From positions 1-64,000 of the forward strand of contig JAPPIK010000004.1 of NCBI GenBank assembly GCA_028820655.1: DNA of 64,000 bases, in the 5' to 3' direction. The DNA is from Candidatus Poribacteria bacterium (lineage in GTDB: Bacteria; Poribacteria; WGA-4E; JAJDTR01). The notes under the pieces are model-generated. The model made no database searches. It was not told where the DNA came from and saw only the letters and a list, made by a program, of their open reading frames with translations. This document shows, one piece after another, positions 26,937 through 34,711 of the stretch (positions within the stretch are counted from its first letter, which is position 1; each line of letters opens with the position of its first letter). The position numbers and the translations under genes were made by a program.

Positions 26937-27736
26937 TCGTGTGTTTCTCTCCCTTTCGTTAACGACTGGTTTTCGCAGGCGACGACCTGCTCCAAGTGGC
27001 GCATTCTGGCGGCCGATGCGGTGCGGCGCATGAGTTCGGAGTGAACGCTGGCGGATCTAGGGTGATAGCGCGGAAATCCATCGGGACGTCGGATGTATTT
27101 GTGCAATTCTTCAATCTCGGCGCCAGTATTCGCCCGACGTGACACATTCAAACAGAAGTGGCGGCGGGCGGTACCTCCCCCGTAAGAAGCGTGGAGGATG
27201 TTGTGATTGAATACCACGATGTCACCGGGTTCGGTCTCGATAGCGGCACACGGTATGTGGCATCCCTGGATGCCAAAATCTTCGTTTGGTTGGCGAGCCC
27301 GTTCCGAATGATGCCGCCATGGTCCACCCAAGTGACTGCCGGGAATCACGCGGATACAACCGGTATCGTGCGTCAATGGGTCGAGATAAAGGTGAAACTT
27401 CGCGTAGAGACCGACAGTATGGAAGCCGTCGGAATGCCAATTCGTATTGCCGCTGTAATAATTGCCATCGCCGCCGATGTAATTGAAATCTTCGCCAAGC
27501 AGTGATTTAAGCACGCCCAACACTTTGGGGTGATCAAGCAAGGTGCAGAGCCGCTCGCTCTGATCGCTGAATGGCACGATCTGAGAGCGCCTACTTCCGT
27601 CGTGCACAACACCTTTTATTTCAAAGACTTTCTTGTGTTCCTCAATTATCCAACCGATGTCATCGGCCATCAATCCCGGAAGAAGAATGTATCCGAATGC
27701 TTCGAAAAAGGCACATTGTTGAGGAGTCAATGCCAT
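26933..27736 (-). CDS. Phytanoyl-CoA dioxygenase family (PhyH) protein
   Basis: A 267-residue PhyH oxygenase of the second subgroup in this window, with 28015 and 28873 (shared N terminus ALTPQQCAFFEAFGYILLPG and a block FHLYLDPLTHDTGCIRVIPG). Ligands: NWHSDG (H101, D103), ILHASYGGG, ARRHFCLNV. AAGGAAAG precedes the ATG. The stop overlaps the start of the SMP-30 gene (ATGA). That coupling suggests that the product of the oxidation is a lactone or a sugar acid precursor for the lactonase (inference). Confidence 0.93.
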   Translation of the reverse strand: MALTPQQCAFFEAFGYILLPGLMADDIGWIIEEHKKVFEIKGVVHDGSRRSQIVPFSDQSERLCTLLDHPKVLGVLKSLLGEDFNYIGGDGNYYSGNTNWHSDGFHTVGLYAKFHLYLDPLTHDTGCIRVIPGSHLGGPWRHHSERARQPNEDFGIQGCHIPCAAIETEPGDIVVFNHNILHASYGGGTARRHFCLNVSRRANTGAEIEELHKYIRRPDGFPRYHPRSASVHSELMRRTASAARMRHLEQVVACENQSLTKGRETHE

Positions 27737-27871
27737 TTTGAGAATCTTTCCTTGGATTGCGGGATATGATTAGAATCAGGCAAACGCGGAGCATCCAAAA
27801 GTTATTCCATTTCACTCGAATAACAGTACATATGATATCTTTACTTTATCCATCGCTACTCCGTAGGCGGG

Positions 27872-27908
27872 AATCAAGGGAGCGGACAACGACCGCGATA
27901 GAGATCCC
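27872..27908 (+). repeat. Dispersed ATCAAG...GCGATAGAGATC repeat, copy 3
   Basis: AATCAAGGGAGCGG...ACCGCGATAGAGATCCCC. It lies in the gap between two PhyH genes. The left arm is less conserved than in copy 1. Confidence 0.6.
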
Positions 27909-28014
27909 CTTGCCCCGCCGATTTTGTGCGCGGATAAGACTTTCTGTTTCACCTCATGCAAGCTTCTTTACCTGAATCACTCAATTAATGCATAAGTAAT
28001 TTATGGAAATGGTA

Positions 28015-28806
28015 TTACTGTACCGCGTTTAGGTAATACTGCTCGCGTTGAATCACCTGTTCTAGATGGACATAACGCTCAGGTGAGGCCGTATTGCGCA
28101 TGAGGTCCTGTGCGCCGGGTGCATACTTTCCGGGCCAATGCTCTGGTCTTCCGGCTGGTCGCAGATAACGGTCGAGTTCACTGACTTCGGCTTCGGTCTT
28201 GGCTCGGCTAGTTACATTGAGGCACATGTGACGGCGGGCAGGTCCACCGCCGAAAGAGGCATGGTAAATGTTGTGATTGAACACGACGACATCCCCCGGT
28301 TCGGTTTCGGCGGCGACGCAGGGAACATCCCGACCGGAGATGCCAAGAAGTTCGGTGGGCTGGCGAGTACGCTGAAGATACTCTCTCCACGGACCAATCA
28401 GGTGGCTGCCGGGAATCACACGGATACATCCCGTGTCCCGCCCCAAGGGGTCGAGATAGAGATGAAATTTGGCGAAGAGACCGACTTGATGCCCGCCATC
28501 GGAGTGCCAGTTCGTATCGCCGCTGTAGTAATTTCCGTCGCCGCCCACATAGTTGAAATCATCGCCGAGCAGTGACTTCAGCACACCGAGCACTTTCGGA
28601 TGGTCTAGAAGTGTACAGAGTCGTTCACGCTGATCGCTAAACGGGACTATCATGGAACGCTTTGATCCGTCATGAACGACGCCTTGTTGCTCAAAAACCT
28701 TCCCATGCTCCTCGATTATCCAGTCAATGTCGTCGGTCATCAATCCCGGCAGCATCAGATAGCCAAATGACTCGAAGAAGGTGCACTGTTGGGGAGTAAG
28801 TGTCAT
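28015..28806 (-). CDS. Phytanoyl-CoA dioxygenase family (PhyH) protein
   Basis: A 263-residue PhyH oxygenase, a tandem paralogue of 26933 and 28873. Ligands: NWHSDGG (H101, D103), IYHASFGGG and ARRHMCLNV. Residue numbering of the iron site is identical in the three proteins, which points to recent tandem duplication. Between the distal histidine and the C terminus this protein has YLRPAGRPEHWPGKYAPG, close to the 28873 protein and unlike 26933. A gap of 66 bases separates it from the upstream PhyH gene, so 28873 and 28015 are probably cotranscribed. Confidence 0.92.
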   Translation of the reverse strand: MTLTPQQCTFFESFGYLMLPGLMTDDIDWIIEEHGKVFEQQGVVHDGSKRSMIVPFSDQRERLCTLLDHPKVLGVLKSLLGDDFNYVGGDGNYYSGDTNWHSDGGHQVGLFAKFHLYLDPLGRDTGCIRVIPGSHLIGPWREYLQRTRQPTELLGISGRDVPCVAAETEPGDVVVFNHNIYHASFGGGPARRHMCLNVTSRAKTEAEVSELDRYLRPAGRPEHWPGKYAPGAQDLMRNTASPERYVHLEQVIQREQYYLNAVQ

Positions 28807-28872
28807 TTTCGGTCACGTACCTCATTTTCAAAATTAATCAGTGTGATGACCGCGCAAAGTGTGTGGTTGGGG

Positions 28873-29688
28873 CTATTGGGTAGCTTCCCAAGCGGCGCGA
28901 TCGAGGTTTTCGCGCTCGATCACTTGCTCGAGGTGGCGCATCCTCTCGGGAGTAGCCGTGCCGAGCATAATGTCCTGTTCTCCCGGCGCCCATTTACCAG
29001 GTTTCTCCTTTGTCCGGTCTTTCGGCAATATGAACTTTTCAAGGTCCGCCATTTCTTCTTCCGTTTTTGCGCGGCTCGAAAGATTGAGATCGAAGTGACG
29101 GCGCGCCGTTCCGCCCCCGAAGGATGCGTGATACGTCGTGTGATTCAGCACGGCGACATCTCCGGGTTCATTTTCAATGGCGACGCAAGGGATATCGGTG
29201 CCGGCGACACCTATCGATTCGCAAAACGGCTGGAGCCAGATGTTTTCTCTCAGGTGGTCTCTCCAGGGTCCTGGCAGGTGGCTCCCCGGAATGGCGCGGA
29301 TGCAGCCTGTATCCCGCGTCAGCGTGTCGAGATAGATGTGGAATTTGGCGAAGGTTAGACCACCGGGCCGATGTCCGCCGTCATCGTGCCAACTTGTGCT
29401 GCCGCTGTAGTAGCTGCCATCACTGCCGACATAATTGAAATCGTCGCCTAACAGGGATCCGAGCACTTCCAGAACCTTGGGATGGTCGAGTAGGGTGCAG
29501 AGTTTTTCGGTTTGATCTATAAAAGGTACGACATAGGTGCGCTTCGTGCCATCGTGGACGACGCCGTTCTTCTCAAAAACCTTTTGGTGCTCCTCAGCCA
29601 TCCAATCGACATCGTCTGCCAGCAAACCCGGAAGGACGAGGTATCCGAATGAATGGAAGAATTCGCATTGTTGGGAAGTGAGAGCCAT
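28873..29688 (-). CDS. Phytanoyl-CoA dioxygenase family (PhyH) protein
   Basis: A 271-residue PhyH oxygenase from the ATG at 29688, which has AAGGAGGAA upstream; the in-frame ATG at 29736 lacks a site and lies in a GTAGG-type repeat. Ligands: SWHDDGG (H101, D103; note an aspartate in the middle position where the paralogues have serine or proline), TYHASFGGG and ARRHFDLNL. It starts the PhyH triplet 28873-28015-26933. The three share ERLCTLLDHPKVL or a near variant and can be expected to act on related substrates or to differ in position specificity (inference). Confidence 0.93.
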   Translation of the reverse strand: MALTSQQCEFFHSFGYLVLPGLLADDVDWMAEEHQKVFEKNGVVHDGTKRTYVVPFIDQTEKLCTLLDHPKVLEVLGSLLGDDFNYVGSDGSYYSGSTSWHDDGGHRPGGLTFAKFHIYLDTLTRDTGCIRAIPGSHLPGPWRDHLRENIWLQPFCESIGVAGTDIPCVAIENEPGDVAVLNHTTYHASFGGGTARRHFDLNLSSRAKTEEEMADLEKFILPKDRTKEKPGKWAPGEQDIMLGTATPERMRHLEQVIERENLDRAAWEATQ

Positions 29689-29723
29689 TGTTGATTTCCT
29701 CCTTGAGTGGAAGGCAACAGTTT

Positions 29724-29744
29724 GTAGGGTGCGCACTGCGCACC
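29724..29744. repeat. GTAGGG hairpin element
   Basis: GTAGGGTGCGCACTGCGCAC followed by C: GGTGCGCA pairs with TGCGCACC around a single base. Lies in the leader before the PhyH gene at 28873. Confidence 0.7.
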
Positions 29745-29911
29745 AGCCTTTGAAAAAGCAACGAACGACAGGCTATATTGGGCCAGGAGCCGCGGGAGAC
29801 TTTTTCACAAGTGAACCAAAAAGACCATTGAAAGAGTCGCTCATGGATTCAAGTACCATACAGATGACGTGTTGGGTCTTACTCGAATGTAGGTATTGCA
29901 CGGTGGGGTAG

Positions 29912-29972
29912 GGGGATCTCTATCGCCTTCACTATTCGTTCAGTTGATCACTCGCTACCCACTCGCTTGATT
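29912..29972 (-). repeat. Dispersed ATCAAG...GCGATAGAGATC repeat, copy 4 (inverted)
   Basis: Reverse complement of copy 1. Positions 29913-29955 are identical over 43 bases to 12852-12894, and the flank ATCAAGCGAGTGGGTAGC (minus strand) also matches. The two copies are 17 kb apart and inverted. Confidence 0.85.
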
Positions 29973-30164
29973 CCTCCCTGCAAGTGTAAAGTTGCACGGC
30001 TTTCCGTTCAATCCAGCCGTTGAACTTTTGTACAAAGTCTAGCTACGAGACAAAACCCGGGTGAAGAATAGAAGAAATCACGCGTGACATTCAATAATCG
30101 AATTACGGTAAACTCTGACTACGTATGTGCCAACGATTTACAGTGCCCGCCCTACATTTCATAG

Positions 30165-30917
30165 TCAGTCGTCTTCCACATGCTGTGTCAACTCCCGCAT
30201 CCTGGGCGAGAATTTTTCACGAACGCTGCGTTTATGCAGTCGCCAACCGAGTGCGGGATCGGTGGGATCCATCCACCGCGCGTGAAAGGGGACGGGCGCT
30301 CCCATGCGCTGCTGGTCCTTCGACGTATTTGACCAAGCGGCATGCCACACGGGGCCATTGAGCACGACAACCGAGCCGGCGTGTCCTTCGATTGGAACCA
30401 GATGTCTGTAGTCGACGTCGGCTCTAGGAGGGATTCCGGCATGATGACTGAAGGGCATGACCCGCGTAGCACCGTTTTCCACAGTAAAGTCGGTCAGCAT
30501 CCACAAACAGTTTAGGAGAAAGCACACCTCGTGTGAAGGGAATGGCGTCTCACGCCTCGTTAGCATCGGCAGATCGGCGTGAAGTTTACCGATTGGCGCC
30601 CCCGGTTTGCGCCAGAGCGCCGCTACGGTGTTGAGTTGAAAACCGTCACCGAGTTTATAGTCCGCTAAATCAAGGAGGACTGGATTCGCGACAATCTGCT
30701 CGAACAGGTCAAATTCGCTGGGGTGCAGATAATTGAAGACGCCGCGCAGGTGTTGGCTCGTCTCTTGCGCGCCGCTGAAATCGGGCGAATCCGGAATCTG
30801 ATCCATAATCTCCATTAGCCGCAGTGCCATACGTTCGGCGTCCGACGATGGAATTAGATCAGGAATAAGGACGAATCCATACTCATCTAGTTCCGTTTTT
30901 AGCGTTTCAATGTCCAT
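30165..30917 (-). CDS. Phytanoyl-CoA dioxygenase family (PhyH) protein, divergent
   Basis: A 250-residue PhyH oxygenase of a third type. Ligands: KLHADLP (H113, D115), VWHAAWSN (H192) and KDQQRMG (R204), with ATRVMPFSHH in place of the usual PGSH strand. It has a longer insert between the first iron ligands and the central strand than its neighbours. GAGGAAAT lies before the ATG. It is a single gene with more than 240 bases on each side and a different branch of the family, so it need not belong to the pathway of the triplet at 26933-29688. Confidence 0.88.
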   Translation of the reverse strand: MDIETLKTELDEYGFVLIPDLIPSSDAERMALRLMEIMDQIPDSPDFSGAQETSQHLRGVFNYLHPSEFDLFEQIVANPVLLDLADYKLGDGFQLNTVAALWRKPGAPIGKLHADLPMLTRRETPFPSHEVCFLLNCLWMLTDFTVENGATRVMPFSHHAGIPPRADVDYRHLVPIEGHAGSVVVLNGPVWHAAWSNTSKDQQRMGAPVPFHARWMDPTDPALGWRLHKRSVREKFSPRMRELTQHVEDD

Positions 30918-31250
30918 ATTTCCTCGCGGTCCACGATGCGAGATTCAGAACATACTCGACATCGGTTAAATTTGCGTAATTGTGCACCAAAGGTTTGTAG
31001 GAGATCAAGCGAATGAAGAGTGAGTGCGATAGAGATCTTCTCCGAATCGCGACGGTCGGGAATCGGTGGGAACTCCTCCTACCACCTGCAAAACTCACGC
31101 TCCATTTCGTGAGTCTTCAAAACGCAACATCCAACAGCGTAGAGCATAGATAGGAGATTTACACGGAAGAACTTTGATTTGGAGCTTCCGTGTCAGAACT
31201 CCTCGATGTATACTGCCAAGGAGGCGGTTGTACGCCTCGTGTAAAACATA
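30918..31250. other. Intergenic region with composite repeat
   Basis: This 333-base gap holds a copy of the GATAGAGATC repeat (31003-31038) that runs straight into TCTCCGAATCGCGACG, which is the right half of the GTAGGAGCGAT hairpin seen at 1-132. No gene is supported. Confidence 0.55.
31003..31052 (+). repeat. Composite repeat: ATCAAG...GATAGAGATC joined to hairpin half
   Basis: GATCAAGCGAATG...GTGCGATAGAGATC (31003-31038) is followed by TTCTCCGAATCGCGACG. The second part resembles the second arm of the tandem hairpins at 1-132, so two repeat families meet here. Confidence 0.6.
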
Positions 31251-32144
31251 TCATTGGTCGGGAAAGCGCAGGAACCGTTTTGCGGTTTCGCCCATGATGT
31301 CGCGGTATTCGTCGTGTGTTAGATCGGGCAGCAATTCTTTGATGATGGTGGTCAACTTGCCGTAACCCGGATCTTCGAGAATCCACGGAAAATCGGTCGC
31401 CCACATGAGACGCTTGGAACCGTAAATCCTCAAAAGGCTTTGATGCCACCCCGCAAGATCCCGATAAGGGAACGGCTCGTTACTGAAGGCGTATTGAAGG
31501 CACAATAACATCGCGACGTTCTCGAATTTCGCTAGACGCCAAGTCGTATGGAACGCGGGATTGTACATCGGTGTCTCTATTCGCGGTCGGCAATTGGTGC
31601 CCCAAGAGAGTTTGCCGTTTCCCGGACATATACCCATGTGGTTAATCACGATCCTGACCTGAGGAAATGTCGACACAAGATAGGGTAGCAGATGCGCGTC
31701 GCGAGCTTGCAGAATCAACCACAGGACATAATCCTTCTCTGCGGCGTGTTTCCAAATACGATAGGCGCCGAGTTGCTTCACATCAATCTTTTCAAAGGGA
31801 TCGCGAGGTCCCCCGATTCTTGAAAGCCGGAAACCGATAATACCGGTTCCATCTGTCAAGGTATCCATGTGGTCTTCAACGTCCGGTAGATCGGGAGATA
31901 TGAGTCCGATGCCCAAAAAACGGTCACGGTAAGTCCCGATGCAGTGCCGAAGGTAGGCGTGATGCTCGACCTGTACACCGGGGTGTTGTACCAGCACCGC
32001 TTGATCAATCTGATGCGCTTCCATCTCTGCCAGCAACTTTTCGACGGGTTCTTCCCGTTCCGCGGGCCATAGCTCATTGCTTTCTCTCGGGAATCTTGTG
32101 GACGCCTTGGTGAAAACGTGAAGATGAGCATCAATGCGGGGCAT
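31251..32144 (-). CDS. Amidohydrolase family protein (Amidohydro_2 type)
   Basis: A 297-residue TIM-barrel metal-dependent hydrolase. RIDAHLHVF at the N terminus gives the H-x-H metal pair (H7, H9), VLVQHPGVQ and IVINHMG give further strand-end histidines, and RLMWATDFPW carries the conserved aspartate. The family includes decarboxylases and lactone or amide hydrolases, and many members act on lactones or aromatic acids. The ATG at 32144 overlaps the stop codon of the PhyH gene by one base (TAATG), so the two are translationally coupled. I infer that it processes the product of that dioxygenase; the reaction is unknown. Confidence 0.9.
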   Translation of the reverse strand: MPRIDAHLHVFTKASTRFPRESNELWPAEREEPVEKLLAEMEAHQIDQAVLVQHPGVQVEHHAYLRHCIGTYRDRFLGIGLISPDLPDVEDHMDTLTDGTGIIGFRLSRIGGPRDPFEKIDVKQLGAYRIWKHAAEKDYVLWLILQARDAHLLPYLVSTFPQVRIVINHMGICPGNGKLSWGTNCRPRIETPMYNPAFHTTWRLAKFENVAMLLCLQYAFSNEPFPYRDLAGWHQSLLRIYGSKRLMWATDFPWILEDPGYGKLTTIIKELLPDLTHDEYRDIMGETAKRFLRFPDQ

Positions 32145-33121
32145 TATGCCTCCATCGCATCTTTGTACGGCGTGAGATCCATCTCCGGATACCAGTGCGC
32201 GAGAGAGTCGACTGTCTCAGGCGAGTAATAGGGGTGTCCCGGCTTGGGCCATCCGAAGAGCGCCCGCACACGCGGCGTGGTCTTCTGCCAGAATGGGATG
32301 GAGTAATCTCGCTCCCTCCACAGGTTCGACAACTTGGTGAACTGACTGCTATCTCCGCGGCAGAGTGAGAGTGTCCAATATCCTCGCTGTCTACGCTTGT
32401 TGGCGAACGGGATTGCCGCATGAACGCCGTAGGAACTATTGAATCGTACGCTGCCTGCCTTGGCAGTGGTGGCAACGGGCGCGCAAAACTCGGGGATTTC
32501 CCGGATGTCCTTGATACCGCCCATACCGGTCCAGTTTCCCTCTTCAATGAGTCGAGGAAGGAGGTCGATGATCTGACGATGAGTATGAGGGATGATTTGC
32601 ATCGGGGCGCCGTCATCTTCGACGTCGTGGAGATAGACACAGGAGTTTACGTAGTTGTATAAATCGACCTCATGGTTGGGCGGCAAAAAGCAGTTTGTCG
32701 CGTGGTCGATGTGGTATCCTTGCCACGGGTGATCGGAATGCCGTTTGTCGGTGGGCCCCGACCGCAAAAAAAGGTGCCCGTTGCAGTAACTCATATCCGA
32801 GGTTCCGAGGCACTGTTCATACATGTCGAGGTAGTCCTCGTTCTCGATTAGGCGATCAAGGGCGTCAATGCCCGTCGGGAATTGCGCGCGGCCGTGTTTT
32901 GTTTCGCCGTAGTGGGGAACTGTGGCGGTACTGGTGGGGTCGGTGGATTCCGCCTCTCCGGTGGCGTCCAACTTTGCCAAGTAATCCTCAAAACTCGTAC
33001 CGTAGAATATCTTCTCCATTTCGACTCGTGCGGCTTCCACATCCTTTTTGTCGAAAACATCCTTCACGATAAGAAAGCCGTCTTCATGAAACTTGTCAAG
33101 TTGTGCCTGTGTTAGAGCCAT
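32144..33121 (-). CDS. Phytanoyl-CoA dioxygenase family (PhyH) protein
   Basis: A 325-residue PhyH oxygenase, longer than the others nearby. Likely ligands: GYHIDHA (H137, D139), GVHAAIPF for the distal histidine and NKRRQRGYW for the 2-oxoglutarate arginine. A second histidine-aspartate pair in KRHSDHP (128, 130) lies just before, so which pair binds iron should be checked in a structure. The N terminus LTQAQLDKFHEDGFLIVKDVF is typical. Excellent ribosome binding site (AAGGAGAGG) and a strong promoter (33196-33224) make it the first gene of a two-gene transcript with the amidohydrolase. Confidence 0.9.
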   Translation of the reverse strand: MALTQAQLDKFHEDGFLIVKDVFDKKDVEAARVEMEKIFYGTSFEDYLAKLDATGEAESTDPTSTATVPHYGETKHGRAQFPTGIDALDRLIENEDYLDMYEQCLGTSDMSYCNGHLFLRSGPTDKRHSDHPWQGYHIDHATNCFLPPNHEVDLYNYVNSCVYLHDVEDDGAPMQIIPHTHRQIIDLLPRLIEEGNWTGMGGIKDIREIPEFCAPVATTAKAGSVRFNSSYGVHAAIPFANKRRQRGYWTLSLCRGDSSQFTKLSNLWRERDYSIPFWQKTTPRVRALFGWPKPGHPYYSPETVDSLAHWYPEMDLTPYKDAMEA

Positions 33122-33195
33122 GGTTACCTCTCCTTCCGCGGGCTAAGGTTCTGGCGGTTAGATATCGGCGATACTCGGGGAGTCGGGGATAGGAC

Positions 33196-33224
33196 ATTCT
33201 AGCAGGTTTTGGACGATGGGTCAA
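33196..33224 (-). promoter_or_regulatory. Candidate sigma-70 promoter of the PhyH-amidohydrolase pair
   Basis: On the minus strand, TTGACC (33224-33219), a 17-base spacer and TAGAAT (33201-33196). Both boxes match the consensus in five of six positions. Transcription would start near 33189, about 68 bases upstream of the ATG at 33121. Confidence 0.65.
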
Positions 33225-33407
33225 TGAAAGAAAAAATGCGTAAAAGACGCATATCAACAGGCGCATAGATTAACTCCGTAACATAAAACTCCGGTTTGTA
33301 CCTGCGATATGGTTATTTCAACGGCATGAGGAATAACAGTACCCAAACCTGACTCAATCCACGTTTATCCCCTGTTGTTTGTTTAGTTACGAAATATGCA
33401 TCACGCA

Positions 33408-34631
33408 TTACTCCCATGTAGCGATGAAGTCCTCGACCTCGTAATTCGAAGGCATGTCATAGAAGTAATACTTCGTGGGTCCGGTCTGGAAACCGGGTTC
33501 GTACTGGTCCTCCTCCGACTTGAGCCGATTCTCCAAATCAAGAAAGCGGCTCCACAGCACGTTGGTCTCATCAACCGTGAACCGGCTGGCAACATTCTGA
33601 AGGACATCGACGCTTTCCCACGGCCATCCTACCTGTGCCGACTGCTCGGCATCGGGGAGTGCAGCCACATCCGGTTTATTCAAGTGATAGACCTTGTAGG
33701 CTAGTTTGGTCAAGAACATGACGCAGACCATCCGGTGTTCTTCACCGGGGTGGAGCGTGGCGAGAGCTTCCAGAAAAGCCGTCTCATCTTTGTCGATGAC
33801 CGCGCGGAAAGCCTGCGCGACAACGTCAAACTCGGCATTGAAACGCCTTCTAAACCGTTCAAAAACCTCTCTGCTCCAGGGTGATAGGCGTTCGCTGAAG
33901 TCTATGGTCCAATTGAGATACGGGCGATACGAAAACAGATTGGAGCCGAAGGCCCGTAAAGCGAGATGAATCGTCCGCCTCAGTTTCGAACTGTAGTTAC
34001 TCCCCCAGTGGAGAATGGCGTTCGAATAGACCACTCCCTCTCCTGCCTTGAGTTTGACGGGCATGCTGTTCGGTAATGGCTGCCGATTGCTTTCAAGCAG
34101 CGTTCGATTCTCGGCATCGGTGTTGCGCCGCCTGTGACTGCCCGGGACTATCCAAAGAACATCGTCATCGTAAAGCGCGATGTTCCATTGAACCGTGCCC
34201 ACACCGTTTGCCGCCATGTCTGCTTGTAAACCGCTCAGCGGACCGTCGCGATAGGGTTCGATGTCGCGATGCCAACCTGACGGACCGTGATCCTGCACCG
34301 GACTGCACATAATAGTAATGTATTTGAGAATGGTTTCAGGCGACCGCATCACCTGACGACTAACCCCTAACGTGTTCTCGTGAAGACAAAATTCGACTGT
34401 GTTGGCGGTTTCTTCGTCAATGAGCGGGCCGAAGGTTACCCGTGGTTGCGGGGCTATTTCCCATTGGCCGCCGGGCGGATCGTGGGGCCCGCGCTCGCGC
34501 GCCCATATCTCTTTCTGGCGTTCAACAAGAACCTCGAAACTGTTGCGTAACTCATCAAGCCGATCGGGAGGAACGCAGTCCGGAATTATGATGTAACCAT
34601 CCTCCCACAACTGGTTCGGGTTTACCTGCAT
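33408..34631 (-). CDS. Phytanoyl-CoA dioxygenase family (PhyH) protein with C-terminal extension
   Basis: A 407-residue protein. The PhyH core is in residues 1-260: EDGYIIIPDCVPP at the N terminus, GWHRDIEPYRDG (H121, D123), LWIVPGSHRR, ILHWGSNYS as distal histidine and KLRRTIHLALR for 2-oxoglutarate. The last 150 residues are helical-looking and have no family that I recognise. Strong site AGGAGGAGAG before the ATG. It follows the GH36 gene at 34706 with a 74-base gap that contains a GTAGG hairpin, so cotranscription is likely. This is a second case of a GH36-like glycosidase followed by a PhyH protein. Confidence 0.9.
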   Translation of the reverse strand: MQVNPNQLWEDGYIIIPDCVPPDRLDELRNSFEVLVERQKEIWARERGPHDPPGGQWEIAPQPRVTFGPLIDEETANTVEFCLHENTLGVSRQVMRSPETILKYITIMCSPVQDHGPSGWHRDIEPYRDGPLSGLQADMAANGVGTVQWNIALYDDDVLWIVPGSHRRRNTDAENRTLLESNRQPLPNSMPVKLKAGEGVVYSNAILHWGSNYSSKLRRTIHLALRAFGSNLFSYRPYLNWTIDFSERLSPWSREVFERFRRRFNAEFDVVAQAFRAVIDKDETAFLEALATLHPGEEHRMVCVMFLTKLAYKVYHLNKPDVAALPDAEQSAQVGWPWESVDVLQNVASRFTVDETNVLWSRFLDLENRLKSEEDQYEPGFQTGPTKYYFYDMPSNYEVEDFIATWE

Positions 34632-34688
34632 GGCTGTCTCTCCTCCTAAAGTAGACTCTTGACGGGAATGTCGGTTTTCCTAAATCAT

Positions 34689-34711
34689 GGTGGGCAGTGC
34701 CCACCCTACAC
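34689..34711. repeat. GTAGGG hairpin that supplies the stop codon of the GH36 gene
   Basis: On the minus strand, TGTAGGGTGGGCACTGCCCA followed by CC. GGTGGGCA pairs with TGCCCACC. The TAG within TGTAGG (34708-34706) is the stop codon of the glycosidase gene, so the repeat begins inside the reading frame. Confidence 0.75.

Larger units (their letters stand above)
29689..30164. other. Intergenic region with two repeats
   Basis: A 476-base gap. It contains a GTAGGG hairpin (29724-29744) and an inverted copy of the ATCAAG...GATC repeat (29912-29972). No gene is supported. Confidence 0.6.
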
